A stretch of 64,000 bases of DNA from Plotosus lineatus (Eukaryota > Chordata > Actinopteri > Siluriformes > Plotosidae). How positions within the stretch are numbered: position 1 is the stretch's first letter; every line of letters starts with the position of its first letter. The stretch is taken from the NCBI GenBank assembly GCA_024760905.1, contig CM045733.1:16668501-16732500 (forward strand). The letters are read 5' to 3'. Below, piece after piece: positions 1-8,994 of the stretch. The position numbers were made by a program, and so were the translations under genes. The notes beneath the pieces are model-generated. The model had not been told where the DNA came from. It searched no databases and worked only from the letters and a program-made list of their open reading frames with translations.

Positions 1-29
1 TTGTAAAATAAATCAAGCTTTTGCCAAAG

Positions 30-1276
30 AGATGAGCCATACGATGAAGTTATGGGAAAGAATAGTGGAAGCTAGACTAAGGGCAGAGGTCAGCATTTGT
101 GAACAACAGTTTGGTTTCATGCCAAGAAAGAGCACAACAGATGCAGTGTTTGCCTTGAGGATGTTAATAGAAAAGTACAGAGAAGGTCAGAAGGAGCTGC
201 ATTGTGCCTTTGTGGATCTGGAGAAAGCATATGACAGGGTGCCGAGAGAGGAACTGTGGTATTGCATGAGGAAGTCTGGAGTGGCAGAGAAGTATGTTAG
301 AATGGTGCAGGACATGTATGAGAGATGTAAGACAGTGGTGAGGTGTGCTGTCGGTGTGACAGAAGAGTTCAAGGTGGAGGTGGGACTGCATCAAAGGTCA
401 GCTCTGAGCCCCTTCTTGTTTGCTGTGGTGATGGACAGGCTGACAGACGAGGTTAGACAAGAATCTCCATGGACTATGATGTTTGCAGATGACATTGTGA
501 TCTGTAGTGAGAGCAGAGAACAAGTGCAGGAAAATCTAGAGAGGTGGATGTATGCCCTGGAAAGGAGGGGAATGAAGATTAGCCTCAGGAAGACAGAATA
601 CATGTGTGTGAACGACAAGGACCCAAGAGGAACAGTGAGGTTACAGGGAGCAGAGATAAAGAAGGTGGAGGATTTCAAGTACTTAGGCTCAACAATCCAG
701 AGCAATGGAGATAATGGAAAAGAGGTAAAGAAGCGTGTGCAGGCAGGTTGGAATGGTTGGAGAAAAGTGTCCGGTGTGATGTGTGATAGGAAGGTATCAG
801 CAAGAATGAAAGGAAAAGTGTGCAAGACGGTGTTGTGCCAGCGATGTTGTATGGTTTAGAAACAGTGGCCCTGGGGAAAAGCCAGGAGGCAAAGCTGGAG
901 GTAGCGGAGATGAAAATGTTGAGGTTCTCTCTGGGAGTAACGATGATGGATAGGATCAGGAATGAGTACCTCAGAGGGACAGCCCATGTAAGATGTTTTG
1001 GAGACAAAGTCAGAGAGGCTAGATTGAGATGGTTTGGACATATACAGAGGAAGGATAGTGAGTATATTGGTAGTAGAATGCTGAGGTTGGAACTACCAGG
1101 CAGAAGGCTGAGAGGAAGACCAAAGAGAAGATTTACAGATGTGGTGAAGGAGGACATGAAGGTAGTTGGAGTAAGAGTAGAAGATACAGAGGACAGGGTG
1201 AGATGGAGGTGGATGGTTTGCTCTGGCGACCCCTGAAGGGAAAAGCCGAAAGGAAAAGAAGAAGAAGAAGATTAAA
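30..1276 (+). mobile_element. RTE-clade LINE, 5'-truncated copy (RTE-1)
   Basis: 3' portion of a non-LTR retrotransposon. Frame one (32-859) encodes a reverse transcriptase palm with AFVDLEKAYDRVP, GLHQRSALSPFLF and the catalytic FADD. A frameshift near 820-860 moves the C-terminal part, ending in RGRPKRRF, to a second frame (820-1236). The 3' end is CTGTGGCGACCCCTGAAGGG followed by a GAA-rich tail, typical of RTE elements with a short simple-repeat 3' end. Comparison with the longer copies at 21.5, 52.8 and 18.3 kb shows the copy is cut off at about base 30, mid-RT, as expected from 5' truncation. No clear target-site duplication was found. Inactive pseudogene copy. Confidence 0.9.
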
Positions 1277-1361
1277 GTCTGAATATGAAAATATGAATAT
1301 TAAAAAGGCACTATATAGGAATGTAGTGGTTAGCAAGTCTGCCTCATTGTATGAAGGGGTG

Positions 1362-1612
1362 ATGAGGGCATTCTTGTGTGGGTTTTCTCCAGGTATGCCA
1401 GTTTCCTCCAATGGTCAGATGCATGCATATTAGGATAACTGGCTGTTCCAAATAGCCACGAGTGTGATGGTGCGAATGGTTGTGTGTGTAATGCAATGGT
1501 CTGATGAGCTGCTCAGGGTCCACCCCTCATTTGCCCAGTGTTGACTGTGATATTTTCTAACCTCCAAGCAACCCTATTGGGATTAAGCAGTGCGGCAGGT
1601 AAGTAAAAGTAA
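1362..1612 (+). repeat. SINE-B (V-SINE/DANA-like body), diverged, head lost
   Basis: Shows the body common to the window's second SINE family: GTGTGGGTTTTCTCCAGGTA, then the 'CCAATGGTCAGATGCATG' equivalent of the usual CACAGTCCAAAGACATGCA, a GTGAATGGTTGTGTGTG stretch, and the tail ending in CCTATTGGGATTAAGCAGTG. The tRNA-derived head is not visible. The family call rests on recalled similarity to the central domain of vertebrate V-SINEs such as DANA. Confidence 0.65.
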
Positions 1613-1773
1613 AAGAAGTCTCCTTCTCATTCAGGTTCTTGTTAATTCTGTTTGTGATATATGAACTTTAAAAGGTTTGGAGGAAAAGAAATTATGTTGT
1701 TCGAGTGGTACATAATGATAATTACATGACCTATTTTAAAATCCTGATATGGAAAGTAAAGCCTTTGATCACT

Positions 1774-2603
1774 TTGATATCGTCTCTGCTTTTTGCGGAT
1801 GATGTTGTCCTTTTGGATTCAAGTCGGGCCCTCCAGCTCTCATTGGAGCGATTCGCAGCTGAGTGCGAAGCAGCCGGGATGAAGATCAGTACCTCCAAGT
1901 CCGAGGCCATGGTTCTCAGTCGGACAATGGTGGAATGCACCCTCCGGGTCGGGAATGAGGTCCTGCCCCAAGTGGAGGAGTTTAAGTATCTTGGGGTCTT
2001 GTTTACGAGTGAGGGAAGGATGGAGCGAGAGATCGACAGACGGATCGCTGCAGCCTCTGCTGTTAAGCGGTGCCTGTACCGGTCCGTCGTGGTGAAGAAG
2101 GAGCTGAGTCGCAAGGCGAAGCTCTCAATTTACCAGTCGATCTACGTTCCAACCCTCACCTATGGTCACGAGCTTTGGGTAATGACCGAAAGAACAAGAT
2201 CACGGATACAAGCGGCTGAAATGAGCTTCCTTCGCCGGGTGGTGGGGTTCTCCCTTAGAGATAAGGTGAGAAGCTCCGCCATCCGGGGAGAGCTCGGAGT
2301 AGATCCGCTGCTCCTCCGCATTGAGAGGGGCCAGTTGAGGTGGCTCGGGCATCTGGTCAGAATGCCCCCCGGACGCCTCCCTGGTGTGGTGTTTCGGGCA
2401 TGTCCAACCGGGAAGAGACCCCGGGGTCGACCTAGAACACGCTGGAGGGACTATGTCTCTCGGCTTGTCTGGGACCGCCTCGGTGTCCCCCCGGGAGAGT
2501 TGGAGGAAGTGGCTCGGGAGAGGGACGTCTGGACCTCTTTGGTTAGGTTGCTGCCCCCGCGACCCGACCCTGGACTAAGCGGAAGATGATGATGATGATG
2601 ATG
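1774..2603 (+). mobile_element. Rex1-like LINE, 5'-truncated copy with target-site duplication
   Basis: One open frame (to 2589) begins at the reverse-transcriptase catalytic block (LLFADDVVLLDSS) and runs through the thumb and C-terminal domain (FKYLGVLFTSEG, YGHELWVMTERTRSR, LRWLGHLVRMPPGRLPG, RPRGRPRTRWRDYVSRL) to a natural end, PPRPDPGLSGR. The 3' tail is a GAT/ATG trinucleotide run at 2584-2603. A perfect 14-bp duplication, AGCCTTTGATCACT, flanks it at 1760-1773 and 2604-2617. The copy lacks endonuclease and most of the RT, so it is dead on arrival, yet its surviving 270 codons have no stop, which suggests recent insertion. The clade name Rex1/Babar is from memory of teleost LINEs and needs a tree. 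Confidence 0.85.
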
Positions 2604-2604
2604 A

Positions 2605-2737
2605 GCCTTTGATCACTCAGTTAGCTGCACTGGGGGGGGGGGGGGGCAGCAGTGTCAACCGATGACAGTGGGGCTTGAACCTCCAACCTTCGGATTGTTT
2701 AACCAGTACCTTACTATCAGGCCACCATTGCCTGTGA
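2605..2737 (-). repeat. SINE-A head fragment, split by a LINE insertion
   Basis: Minus-strand copy of the tRNA-derived head and first body segment of SINE-A (CAGTTAGCTGCACTGGGG, then GGGCTTGAACCTCCAACC, the reversed B box, and the A-box side near GGCCACCATTGCC). The Rex1-like LINE inserted in it, since its duplication GCCTTTGATCACT is a diverged form of the SINE's own GCCTTTGATAACCCAGTTAG. Confidence 0.65.
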
Positions 2738-3114
2738 TAAAGGCTATCAAAATTTATATAGGTTATACATTACCTAACAGGAACAGCAACAAAAACAAAT
2801 TAAATTTCATTCTAGAATCTGCGGTTTGATTACTGGACGACTGTTATTTTTGCAGGTGATGAGCTCACTGATATCTATCCTACAACAAAATGGAACCCTA
2901 CACAGAAAATACTAATAAGTAATGGGATTGCAGGGGGGTTTTAAACTGTAATTTGATAAAACCTAAATTTGTAAGTGTTTAATATGAGTATCAAATAAAA
3001 TAAAATAAAATAAAATATTCATATTCTCAGCTTCCAAGCAAAAGCTACTCCAACAGAAGGTGGCGACAGAGCCACAGTAAATTTTCTCATTTGTTTATTC
3101 ATTTATTCACTTTA
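2738..3114. other. Unassigned stretch with an AAAAT microsatellite
   Basis: AT-rich sequence without a recognisable gene or element. It contains an AAAAT/AATAAA-type pentanucleotide run at about 2993-3018. Confidence 0.5.
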
Positions 3115-3215
3115 TGAACTGCTAATACTAATTAGGGTCACGGGGAGGCTGGCGCCCATCCCAGCCGTCTCCGAGCGAGGGAGGGGTACACCTTGGACAG
3201 CTCGCCAGACCATCA
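3115..3215 (-). repeat. SINE-B tail-only fragment
   Basis: Minus-strand match to the SINE-B 3' end only (CTAATTAGGGTCACGGGGAG, GGCGCCCATCCCAGCC, GGTACACCTTGGACAGCTCG). The rest of the SINE is absent, as expected for strong 5' truncation. Confidence 0.65.
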
Positions 3216-3492
3216 TACGCAATTTTGCAATTTTTTTTTTTCAAACAGTGACCGCCAACAAGCAGTACACTATAAAAATGAGTCGCATACCATTCCTGGA
3301 TTTGTGTGTAATTGCTCATATGATGAGATACTCAGTAAGGTGATATTTAATAAGCATTTGATGCCGTAAATGTGTTGTTTTCAAATTTAAGCAAGGCTAG
3401 AAACAATAGAGGCTTGGTGAGGAAACACCTTTTTGGAGCTGCTGTAACATAAGTGACAGGTAATTGTTTGTGAACATCCGCAGCATTAGAAG

Positions 3493-3625
3493 TCTTCTTC
3501 TTCTTCTTCTTCTTCTTCTTTTCCTTTCGGCTGTTCCCTTCAGGGGTCGCCACAGCAAACCATCCGCCTCCATCTCACCCTGCCCTTTGTATCTTCTTCT
3601 CTTACTCCAACGACCTTCATGATCC
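3493..3625 (-). mobile_element. RTE LINE 3'-end fragment
   Basis: A TTC repeat (GAA on the minus strand) runs into CCTTTCGGCTGTTCCCTTCA, GGGGTCGCCACAGC and the start of the RT C-terminal coding region. About 130 bp of the LINE 3' end survive. Confidence 0.8.
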
Positions 3626-3667
3626 ATAGCATTATAAGTAAACCAATGGAAAAAAGTTTTACTCAGT

Positions 3668-3942
3668 TGCCGAACTAGGCGAAGACAGGGCACATCCTGA
3701 ACAGTTCATCGGACTATGACGGGGCCAACACATGCACACACATAGGTAATCTGGAACAGCTATTACCCTCATGTGCATGTGTTGGACTGTGAGGAAACCC
3801 AGTGTCCAGCGGGAGCCCATGCAAACATGGTGAGAGCATGCAAACTACACACAGAAATGCTTGAGCCCAGGACCCAAACCTCGGACCTTCTCACTGTGAG
3901 GTGGATATGCTAACATCTATTCCACTGTGCTGCCGTGGAATG
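3668..3942 (-). repeat. SINE-B copy, nearly full length
   Basis: Minus-strand SINE with body features (CATGCAAACTACACACAGAA, the reversed CCAACACATGC block) and a tRNA-like head at the right end (GAGCCCAGGACCCAAACC, GCTGCCG). The tail on the left is diverged. Confidence 0.6.
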
Positions 3943-3984
3943 CATTACATCATATATAATATATAAATAGTGTTGTTTAGTGAG

Positions 3985-4415
3985 GCTAGCGATGTTGTAT
4001 GGATTAGAAACAGTGGCGCTGAGGAAAAGGCAGGAGGCAGAGCTGGAGGTAGCGGAGATGAAAATGTTGAGGTTCTCTCTGGGAGTAACGAGGATGGATA
4101 GGATCAGAAATGAGTATATCAGAGGGACAGCCCACGTAAGATGTTTTGGAGACAAAGTCAGAGAGGCTAGATTGAGATGGTTTGGACATGTACAGAGGAG
4201 GGATAGTGAGTATATTGGCAGTAGGATGCTGAGGTTGGAACTACCAGGCAGAAGGCCTCGAGGAAGACCAAAGAAGAGATTTATGGATGTGGTGAAGGAA
4301 GACATGAAGGTCGTTGGAGTCAGAAAAGAAGATGCGGAGGACAGGGTGAGGTGGAGGCGGATGATTTGCTGTGGCGACCCCTGAAGGGAGCAGCCGAAAG
4401 TAAAAGAAGAAGAAG
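3985..4415 (+). mobile_element. RTE LINE 3'-end insertion with 16-bp target-site duplication
   Basis: A 431-bp 5'-truncated copy. It encodes only the C-terminal part of the RT protein (MLYGLETVAL to the RGRPKKRFMDVVKED region, open at 3980-4384) and ends with the family 3' end plus a GAAGAAGAAG tail. Flanks AGTGTTGTTTAGTGAG (3969-3984) and AGTGTTGTTTAATGAG (4416-4431) form a 16-bp duplication with one mismatch, fixing both ends. Confidence 0.9.
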
Positions 4416-4511
4416 AGTGTTGTTTAATGAGTTCTAAACTTACATTATGCTAAAACTTACTGTGATATAAGCTGAATAAAACACCCAGGGGAATGCTGGT
4501 ACAGTATTGTT

Positions 4512-4517
4512 TTTATT
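4512..4517 (-). terminator. Candidate poly(A) signal for the TLR gene
   Basis: AATAAA on the minus strand, about 62 bp past the TLR stop codon and before the RTE insertion that ends at 4415. A short 3' UTR is inferred; no transcript data. Confidence 0.45.
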
Positions 4518-4578
4518 ATCCGACAGCTTCTTACTGATATAAAAGTAAACGAGTAAAAATGACAGTTCATAAGAAGAT

Positions 4579-7044
4579 TTAATTTTGTCCATTCAATAAG
4601 ACAGCATTTTCAGCAATGTCAAAAGCAATATCTTTCAACAACACACTTTTGTCTGCAGTCTGCAAGATAGACCTGAGACTAGACCAAAAAACCTTTTTCT
4701 TGGTTTCATCTTTTGGCCACTCCAGATAGGTTTTCTGCCTTAGCAAGTTTCTTAGCCTCAAGAATTTCTTCGGCAGTGAGTCGGATGGTATGGGCTCCAA
4801 CAGAATGAACACTAGTGAGTCATCCTTCACACCAATCGCTCTGTGCTGAGCAAAGAAGAGCTCATAGTTACACCATTCACTCTGAACAAAGTGCTTTGAC
4901 AGGATAAAGATGGTTTTGTAGCTGCTTTCCACACAATTAATGATATTGTCTACAATCCACTGGCCAGGTACAAAGTCTCGCTCGTGAATGCAGATGGACA
5001 AGCCTGCGTTCTCCAAAGCTGGGACAAGTTCAGAGTCCACCCAGGTACAATCATGCTGGCTATAGGAAACGAATGCATGGTAAACAAATGGGCTATTTCG
5101 TGACATGTCTGCTTGTCTGGTACTTCGCCGCTTCACTCTTATCCACACCCAGAGCATTTTGCAATACCAGATTCCATCACATGCATAGAAAATGATGCCT
5201 AATGCAACGGTAATAGCAATAAGTAATGGTAGAGCCACTGCTGCCTGGAGTGCTGGTAGACAGGAAAGTTTTCCCAGTTTGTATGTGTCTAAGTACTTTC
5301 CTGCCAGTGACGGTGGAGAAGTACACGTGTAGTCCAAAGGCCAGTCACTCAGAACAGACTTGTTAAAGGTAGTCACGAACCAAAAAGAGTTACAATCACA
5401 GACGAATGGATTGTTACCTGCTTTTAAGGTTTGCAGGTTCGGCAGACTCTCGAGTGCAGCCTGGTCAATGAATGTGATGGCATTCTGGTCAACATAAAGG
5501 GTTCGCAGTGCAGGTGCGTGAAGATCTGAAGGGATGAGCTGTATGCTGTTAAAACTCAGGATGAGGTGTGTAAGTCTGGGGAACTGTGACAGGACATCTT
5601 GGGAGATGATGCTTATGCCTGTTTTGGAGAGGTCGAGCTTTTGGAAATGAGGGGACAGGTACTGAAAGACAGTGTCACCCAAGTTATTATGGCTGAGATT
5701 CAGTTCAGTAAGGTGTGAAGGCCAGGAGCATGGATCCCCAATCTGAATGGAGTTGAAACTTAAGTCGAGCGACATTAAAACCTTCATTTCATGAGTCCTC
5801 TTTGAAATATACGCCAGGTTAGAAAAACGATTGGTGCTGAGTGAAAGCTGTCTCAACGCTGGAAACACACCTTCATATGAACAAAAATACCACCAGAATC
5901 CTGTATCATCCAAAAGATTGTTGGACAGATCCAAAATCTGCAATGATGGTATAACTGAAATGAGATTGCATGGAAGAATATTCATTCCTGTGCCAGAGAA
6001 CTTCATGTAAGTCAGCTGAGAAATCAAATCCATGCTCATGTTGATTGTAGGATATCGATATTGATAGTGGTTGATTCCGTTAAAAATAACTGCTCGTACA
6101 TTCAGTGTATGGTTCTGACTGGGAAATTGAAACCCATATGGTGTATCTTCATTATAAGTTATATTTTGAAATTCAAGTTCCTCAAAAGATGATTTCCAAA
6201 TATTTTGGAGGAGTTTCACCATGACAGAGCTGTTAACCAAAGTATCCACAATGCTTAAGTTGGAGAGGACATGGAGTTTCTCCAGGATGTCGAAAGGATC
6301 GCTTGTAATCGTACACTGATCTGGAAAGAGCTTGAGCAGCCTGATTTTCTTTGTCTGTGTTTGGTCAAGGTCCATCAACATGGTTTTGAAAATATCAAAG
6401 TTGTCACAAAAGCTCACTCTTAGAGACATTTCCTCCAATGACCTGAGTTGGGCAAAAGAACCATTTTCATATTTTTGTATCTCGGTACCACCTCCAAAAG
6501 TGAACCGTTTTAAATGTGTACTTCGAAGTGGTGCCAGATCATCGATTTGGACCGAGGTTACTTTTGGACTTCCTATTGCAAAGGTAGTCAGATATGTCAA
6601 GTTCATAAAAAGATCTGGAAGCGCATAGCTTTTATACTCATTACTGAAAAGGTCTAAGATCCTAAGCTGAGGCAGAGGCAAGTACGGAATTATAGTCAGT
6701 TGGTTGTAGGAGATGTTGAGAACCTTGAGTTCTGAGTTTCTAACAAAGGCATCGGAAGAGATGAATCGAAGGCCACAGTGGGTGATCTTGAGAAAGCACA
6801 GGTGAGAAAGTCTGTACAGGTCATCATGGATGACTCTGGAAATATTGTTTTCAGAGACATCCAAGTATTCGGTGTCTTCTGGTAAGTCTGAAGGTATCCT
6901 CTTCAAGTTGCCATTGATAAAGTCCTTGGCATTTTGACTCCTAAATGTACAAGGTTGGACATCTGTGTCTACATTTACCAAAACTGCAGCTCTGACCATT
7001 ACAAGCAGTGATAAGACAGCAGAGATCCAGATGGTGGGTGGCAT
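4579..7044 (-). CDS. Toll-like receptor, TLR1 family (TLR18/14- or TLR25-like)
   Basis: Single-exon receptor of 821 residues. Innate immune sensor: the extracellular leucine-rich repeats bind microbial ligand and the cytoplasmic TIR domain recruits MyD88-type adaptors. Seen: signal peptide at residues 1-19 (MPPTIWISAVLSLLVMVRA), about 20 LRRs with many N-glycosylation sites, a C-terminal LRR cap (FVCDCNSFWF with later paired cysteines), a transmembrane helix near 599-621, a basic stop-transfer stretch, and a TIR domain at about 651-796. TIR boxes are intact: box 1 FVSYSQHD, box 2 ERDFVPG with the proline conserved in TLR2-type receptors, box 3 FW. About 30 residues follow box 3. The frame is open 7 codons further upstream, but that stretch is TTTTCTTGTTTTACAG, a good splice acceptor, so the start at 7044 is preferred, with 5' UTR exon(s) upstream. 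Box 2 and the lack of an N-terminal LRR cap fit the TLR1 family. The exact member is unresolved. Confidence 0.93.
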   Translation of the reverse strand: MPPTIWISAVLSLLVMVRAAVLVNVDTDVQPCTFRSQNAKDFINGNLKRIPSDLPEDTEYLDVSENNISRVIHDDLYRLSHLCFLKITHCGLRFISSDAFVRNSELKVLNISYNQLTIIPYLPLPQLRILDLFSNEYKSYALPDLFMNLTYLTTFAIGSPKVTSVQIDDLAPLRSTHLKRFTFGGGTEIQKYENGSFAQLRSLEEMSLRVSFCDNFDIFKTMLMDLDQTQTKKIRLLKLFPDQCTITSDPFDILEKLHVLSNLSIVDTLVNSSVMVKLLQNIWKSSFEELEFQNITYNEDTPYGFQFPSQNHTLNVRAVIFNGINHYQYRYPTINMSMDLISQLTYMKFSGTGMNILPCNLISVIPSLQILDLSNNLLDDTGFWWYFCSYEGVFPALRQLSLSTNRFSNLAYISKRTHEMKVLMSLDLSFNSIQIGDPCSWPSHLTELNLSHNNLGDTVFQYLSPHFQKLDLSKTGISIISQDVLSQFPRLTHLILSFNSIQLIPSDLHAPALRTLYVDQNAITFIDQAALESLPNLQTLKAGNNPFVCDCNSFWFVTTFNKSVLSDWPLDYTCTSPPSLAGKYLDTYKLGKLSCLPALQAAVALPLLIAITVALGIIFYACDGIWYCKMLWVWIRVKRRSTRQADMSRNSPFVYHAFVSYSQHDCTWVDSELVPALENAGLSICIHERDFVPGQWIVDNIINCVESSYKTIFILSKHFVQSEWCNYELFFAQHRAIGVKDDSLVFILLEPIPSDSLPKKFLRLRNLLRQKTYLEWPKDETKKKVFWSSLRSILQTADKSVLLKDIAFDIAENAVLLNGQN

Positions 7045-7060
7045 GCTGTAAAACAAGAAA
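7045..7060 (-). other. Predicted 3' splice site before the TLR start codon
   Basis: Minus-strand TTTTCTTGTTTTACAG is a pyrimidine tract ending in CAG one base before the ATG at 7044 (CATG). It implies an intron in the 5' UTR, common in TLR genes. The 5' exon was not identified. Confidence 0.65.
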
Positions 7061-7124
7061 ATCATAATTCAATTATATTAATTTTGGAAGGTTTAATTTT
7101 GTTTCTATTACAGTATATCTACTA

Positions 7125-7633
7125 CAGGGATCCCTCACTTTTCACGCTTAATTGGGACCGAGATCCTTCCATGACCATCAAATTCCGTAAAGTAGGATCA
7201 ACCCCCCTAACCCCCCTCTGACTGACGTATACATACATGTAGATGCATATATAATATCTGTAAATACATATTCAATGCTATAAATGCTTATAATAACAAT
7301 TAAACATTAAAAAATAATGCATAGGATGTAAATAAAATATAAACACACACATATAGACGTGCACGTGCATGCACGCAGATGTGTGTGCACACACTCAGAT
7401 GCATACCTCACAAAAATAAAAGTTTTGAAGGGAGGTTTTGGGTTGTTTTTAGTCTTGTATGTTGAGGGTTTTTTTTTTTTTTTTTTTGCATAATTGGCCT
7501 TTTCCTTAACTTTTCCCCATATTCTTTCTTAATTTCCTTCATGTTTTAAATTTGATTAATATTTAAAAAAAAAAAAAAAACGCGATGCACTGAAGCCACA
7601 TGAATTGAAGCGCGAAGGAGCGAGGGATCCCTG
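7125..7633 (-). mobile_element. Tigger-like nonautonomous DNA transposon, family T1
   Basis: Terminal inverted repeats CAGGGATCCCTCACTTTTCA (left) and CGAGGGATCCCTG (right), each bordered by TA (7123-7124, 7634-7635). No transposase is seen. The interior shares its AT-rich sequence (GCATAATTGGCC, CGATGCACTGAAGCCACA) with the copies at 26.9, 29.2 and 33.0 kb. It starts only 80 bp upstream of the TLR start codon, inside the predicted 5' UTR intron. Confidence 0.85.
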
Positions 7634-7683
7634 TACTGTTGGAACTCACTCTCTCACTCATTTGCTACAAACACTTCATCTTA

Positions 7684-7862
7684 CAAGGGTGGCAGGGAGG
7701 CTAGAGACCATCTCAGCCGACACTGAGACAAAAGCAAGGTACAGTCTGAACAGCTCGCCAGACCATGGCAGGCCAACACGCACAACCATTCACACTCACA
7801 TTCGCAACAATGGGCAATTTGGAAAAGCTAATTAGCGTATAATGTGCATGTTTTTGGAGTAC
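7684..7862 (-). repeat. SINE-B fragment
   Basis: Minus-strand SINE-B middle and tail (GGGAGGCTAGAGACCATCTC, GAACAGCTCGCCAGACCATG, CACAACCATTCACACTCACA, ATAATGTGCATG). Truncated at both ends. Confidence 0.6.
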
Positions 7863-8305
7863 TTTAAGATATCTGTCTCTAATTGCACCGTAGATAACAG
7901 AATGACTGCATTTTACTTCTACATATTTCATTCGAAAACATTCAATCATTATCATGGAAAGTATTCGAGAATTAAAAACGGTGCGAATTTATAGTTGAAA
8001 GTGACGCTTCTACATATCTATAGGAATTTGAATATGATTAAGTCTCTCCTCCGTTCTGTGTAAAATCAGCATCCCAGACCGACTTCAATACAATGTAAGT
8101 AAGAGTAAGCAGACTTCTATAAAATGAGAAGCTCCATCTAATTTAAAAGCTATTGTTGTATTTTATTTGCCAGATTTAGCTGTTTACCAGGCCATGGAAA
8201 TTTGCCTCATATTGATACCCTGCAGCCAATTTAATTTGTTTCAATATGTCAAAGCAAGCGATTCAAATGCTAGCTATATTATTAATACGGAATATTAGTT
8301 CCATG
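7863..8305. other. Unassigned intergenic stretch
   Basis: No open frame of interest and no repeat recognised by eye. Confidence 0.4.
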
Positions 8306-8308
8306 CAA

Positions 8309-8632
8309 GGGGGCAGTGGTGGTCTAGTGGTATAGGGCGCTGGATCGCTGATCCAAAGGTTGGGGGTTCGAGTCCCACTCTACACAAGGTTGTCACTGTC
8401 CTCCCCAGTGCAGCTAACTGGGTTATCAAAGGCCAGCCATGTCTCTCACTGTCTATGATGTGAGGCATGTAAAAGAACCATTGCTGACTTTCGACAAGAG
8501 TAGCTGCAAAGCCATCGGCGTGTTTCCGCCCTGCGATGGCCTGGCGAGCTGTCCAGGGTGTACTCTGCCCTCGCCCGAAGTTGGCTGGGATGGGCACCAG
8601 CCTCCCCGCGACCCTAATTAGGATTAAGCTGG
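8309..8632 (+). repeat. SINE-A head and body with the SINE-B type tail (tail ii)
   Basis: tRNA-like head with A-box-like TGGTCTAGTGG and B-box-like GGTTCGAGTCC, then the SINE-A body (CAGTGCAGCTAACTGGGTTA, AAAAGAACCATTGCTGACTT). After GGCGTGTTTCCGCCC it switches to a different 3' segment (GCGATGGCCTGGCGAGCTGT, CCAGCCTCCCCGCGACCC, AATTAGGATTAAGC), the SINE-B tail. The copies at 12.5 kb and 37.1 kb have the same junction, so this is a real chimeric subfamily. Confidence 0.85.
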
Positions 8633-8994
8633 CGGAGTGGCTGGCACGTCCGCTTCACTGTAGGACGATCCTGGGTTCAAGACCTGGTAAAGGTAAAGTC
8701 CTGTAGGCTTTTTAAACCCGAGCCCAGAAGCTCATCAGGCCGGTGCATATCCCCGGTTTCTGTAGCGTGAAGCAACCAGGAGTACAACTCCTCCGATGGG
8801 ACGCTAGTCCATCCTAGGTTACCTTTCCAGTATACTTTTACTGGTACCCACTTATACTGCTGGGTGAACAGAGGCACACTTGTAATTAAGACTTTGCCAG
8901 AGGTCTTAGCACTGTAGGGGTCTAAATGGGATTTGAACACACAACCTCTCAATCATGAGCACAGCACCCTAACCTCTGCACCACCAGCCCCACC
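8633..8994. repeat. tRNA-headed repeat with an opposed second head
   Basis: Left end: plus-strand tRNA-like block (GCTGGCGGAGTGGCTGGCAC with B-box-like CCTGGGTTCAAGACC). Right end: minus-strand tRNA-like block (GGATTTGAACACACAACC, then CTCTGCACCACCAGCCCC). The body includes GGGACGCTAGTCCATCCTAG, a motif familiar from fish repeats. Two facing heads suggest two SINEs end to end, or one SINE inserted in another. Confidence 0.5.

Noticed and set aside
164..394. Open frames on the strand opposite the LINEs (recurring at 18.7, 22.4 and 53.6 kb)
   Set aside because: They recur only because the LINE copies recur; they mirror the RT frame and have no family features.
7045..7065. N-terminal extension of the TLR (MIFLFYS) as the true start
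   Set aside because: The bases form a pyrimidine tract ending in CAG directly before the next ATG, and the downstream ATG gives a standard signal peptide.
8309..8380. True tRNA gene at the SINE-A heads
   Set aside because: The box-like motifs are present but the cloverleaf is imperfect, and the same sequence recurs as the head of many SINE copies.
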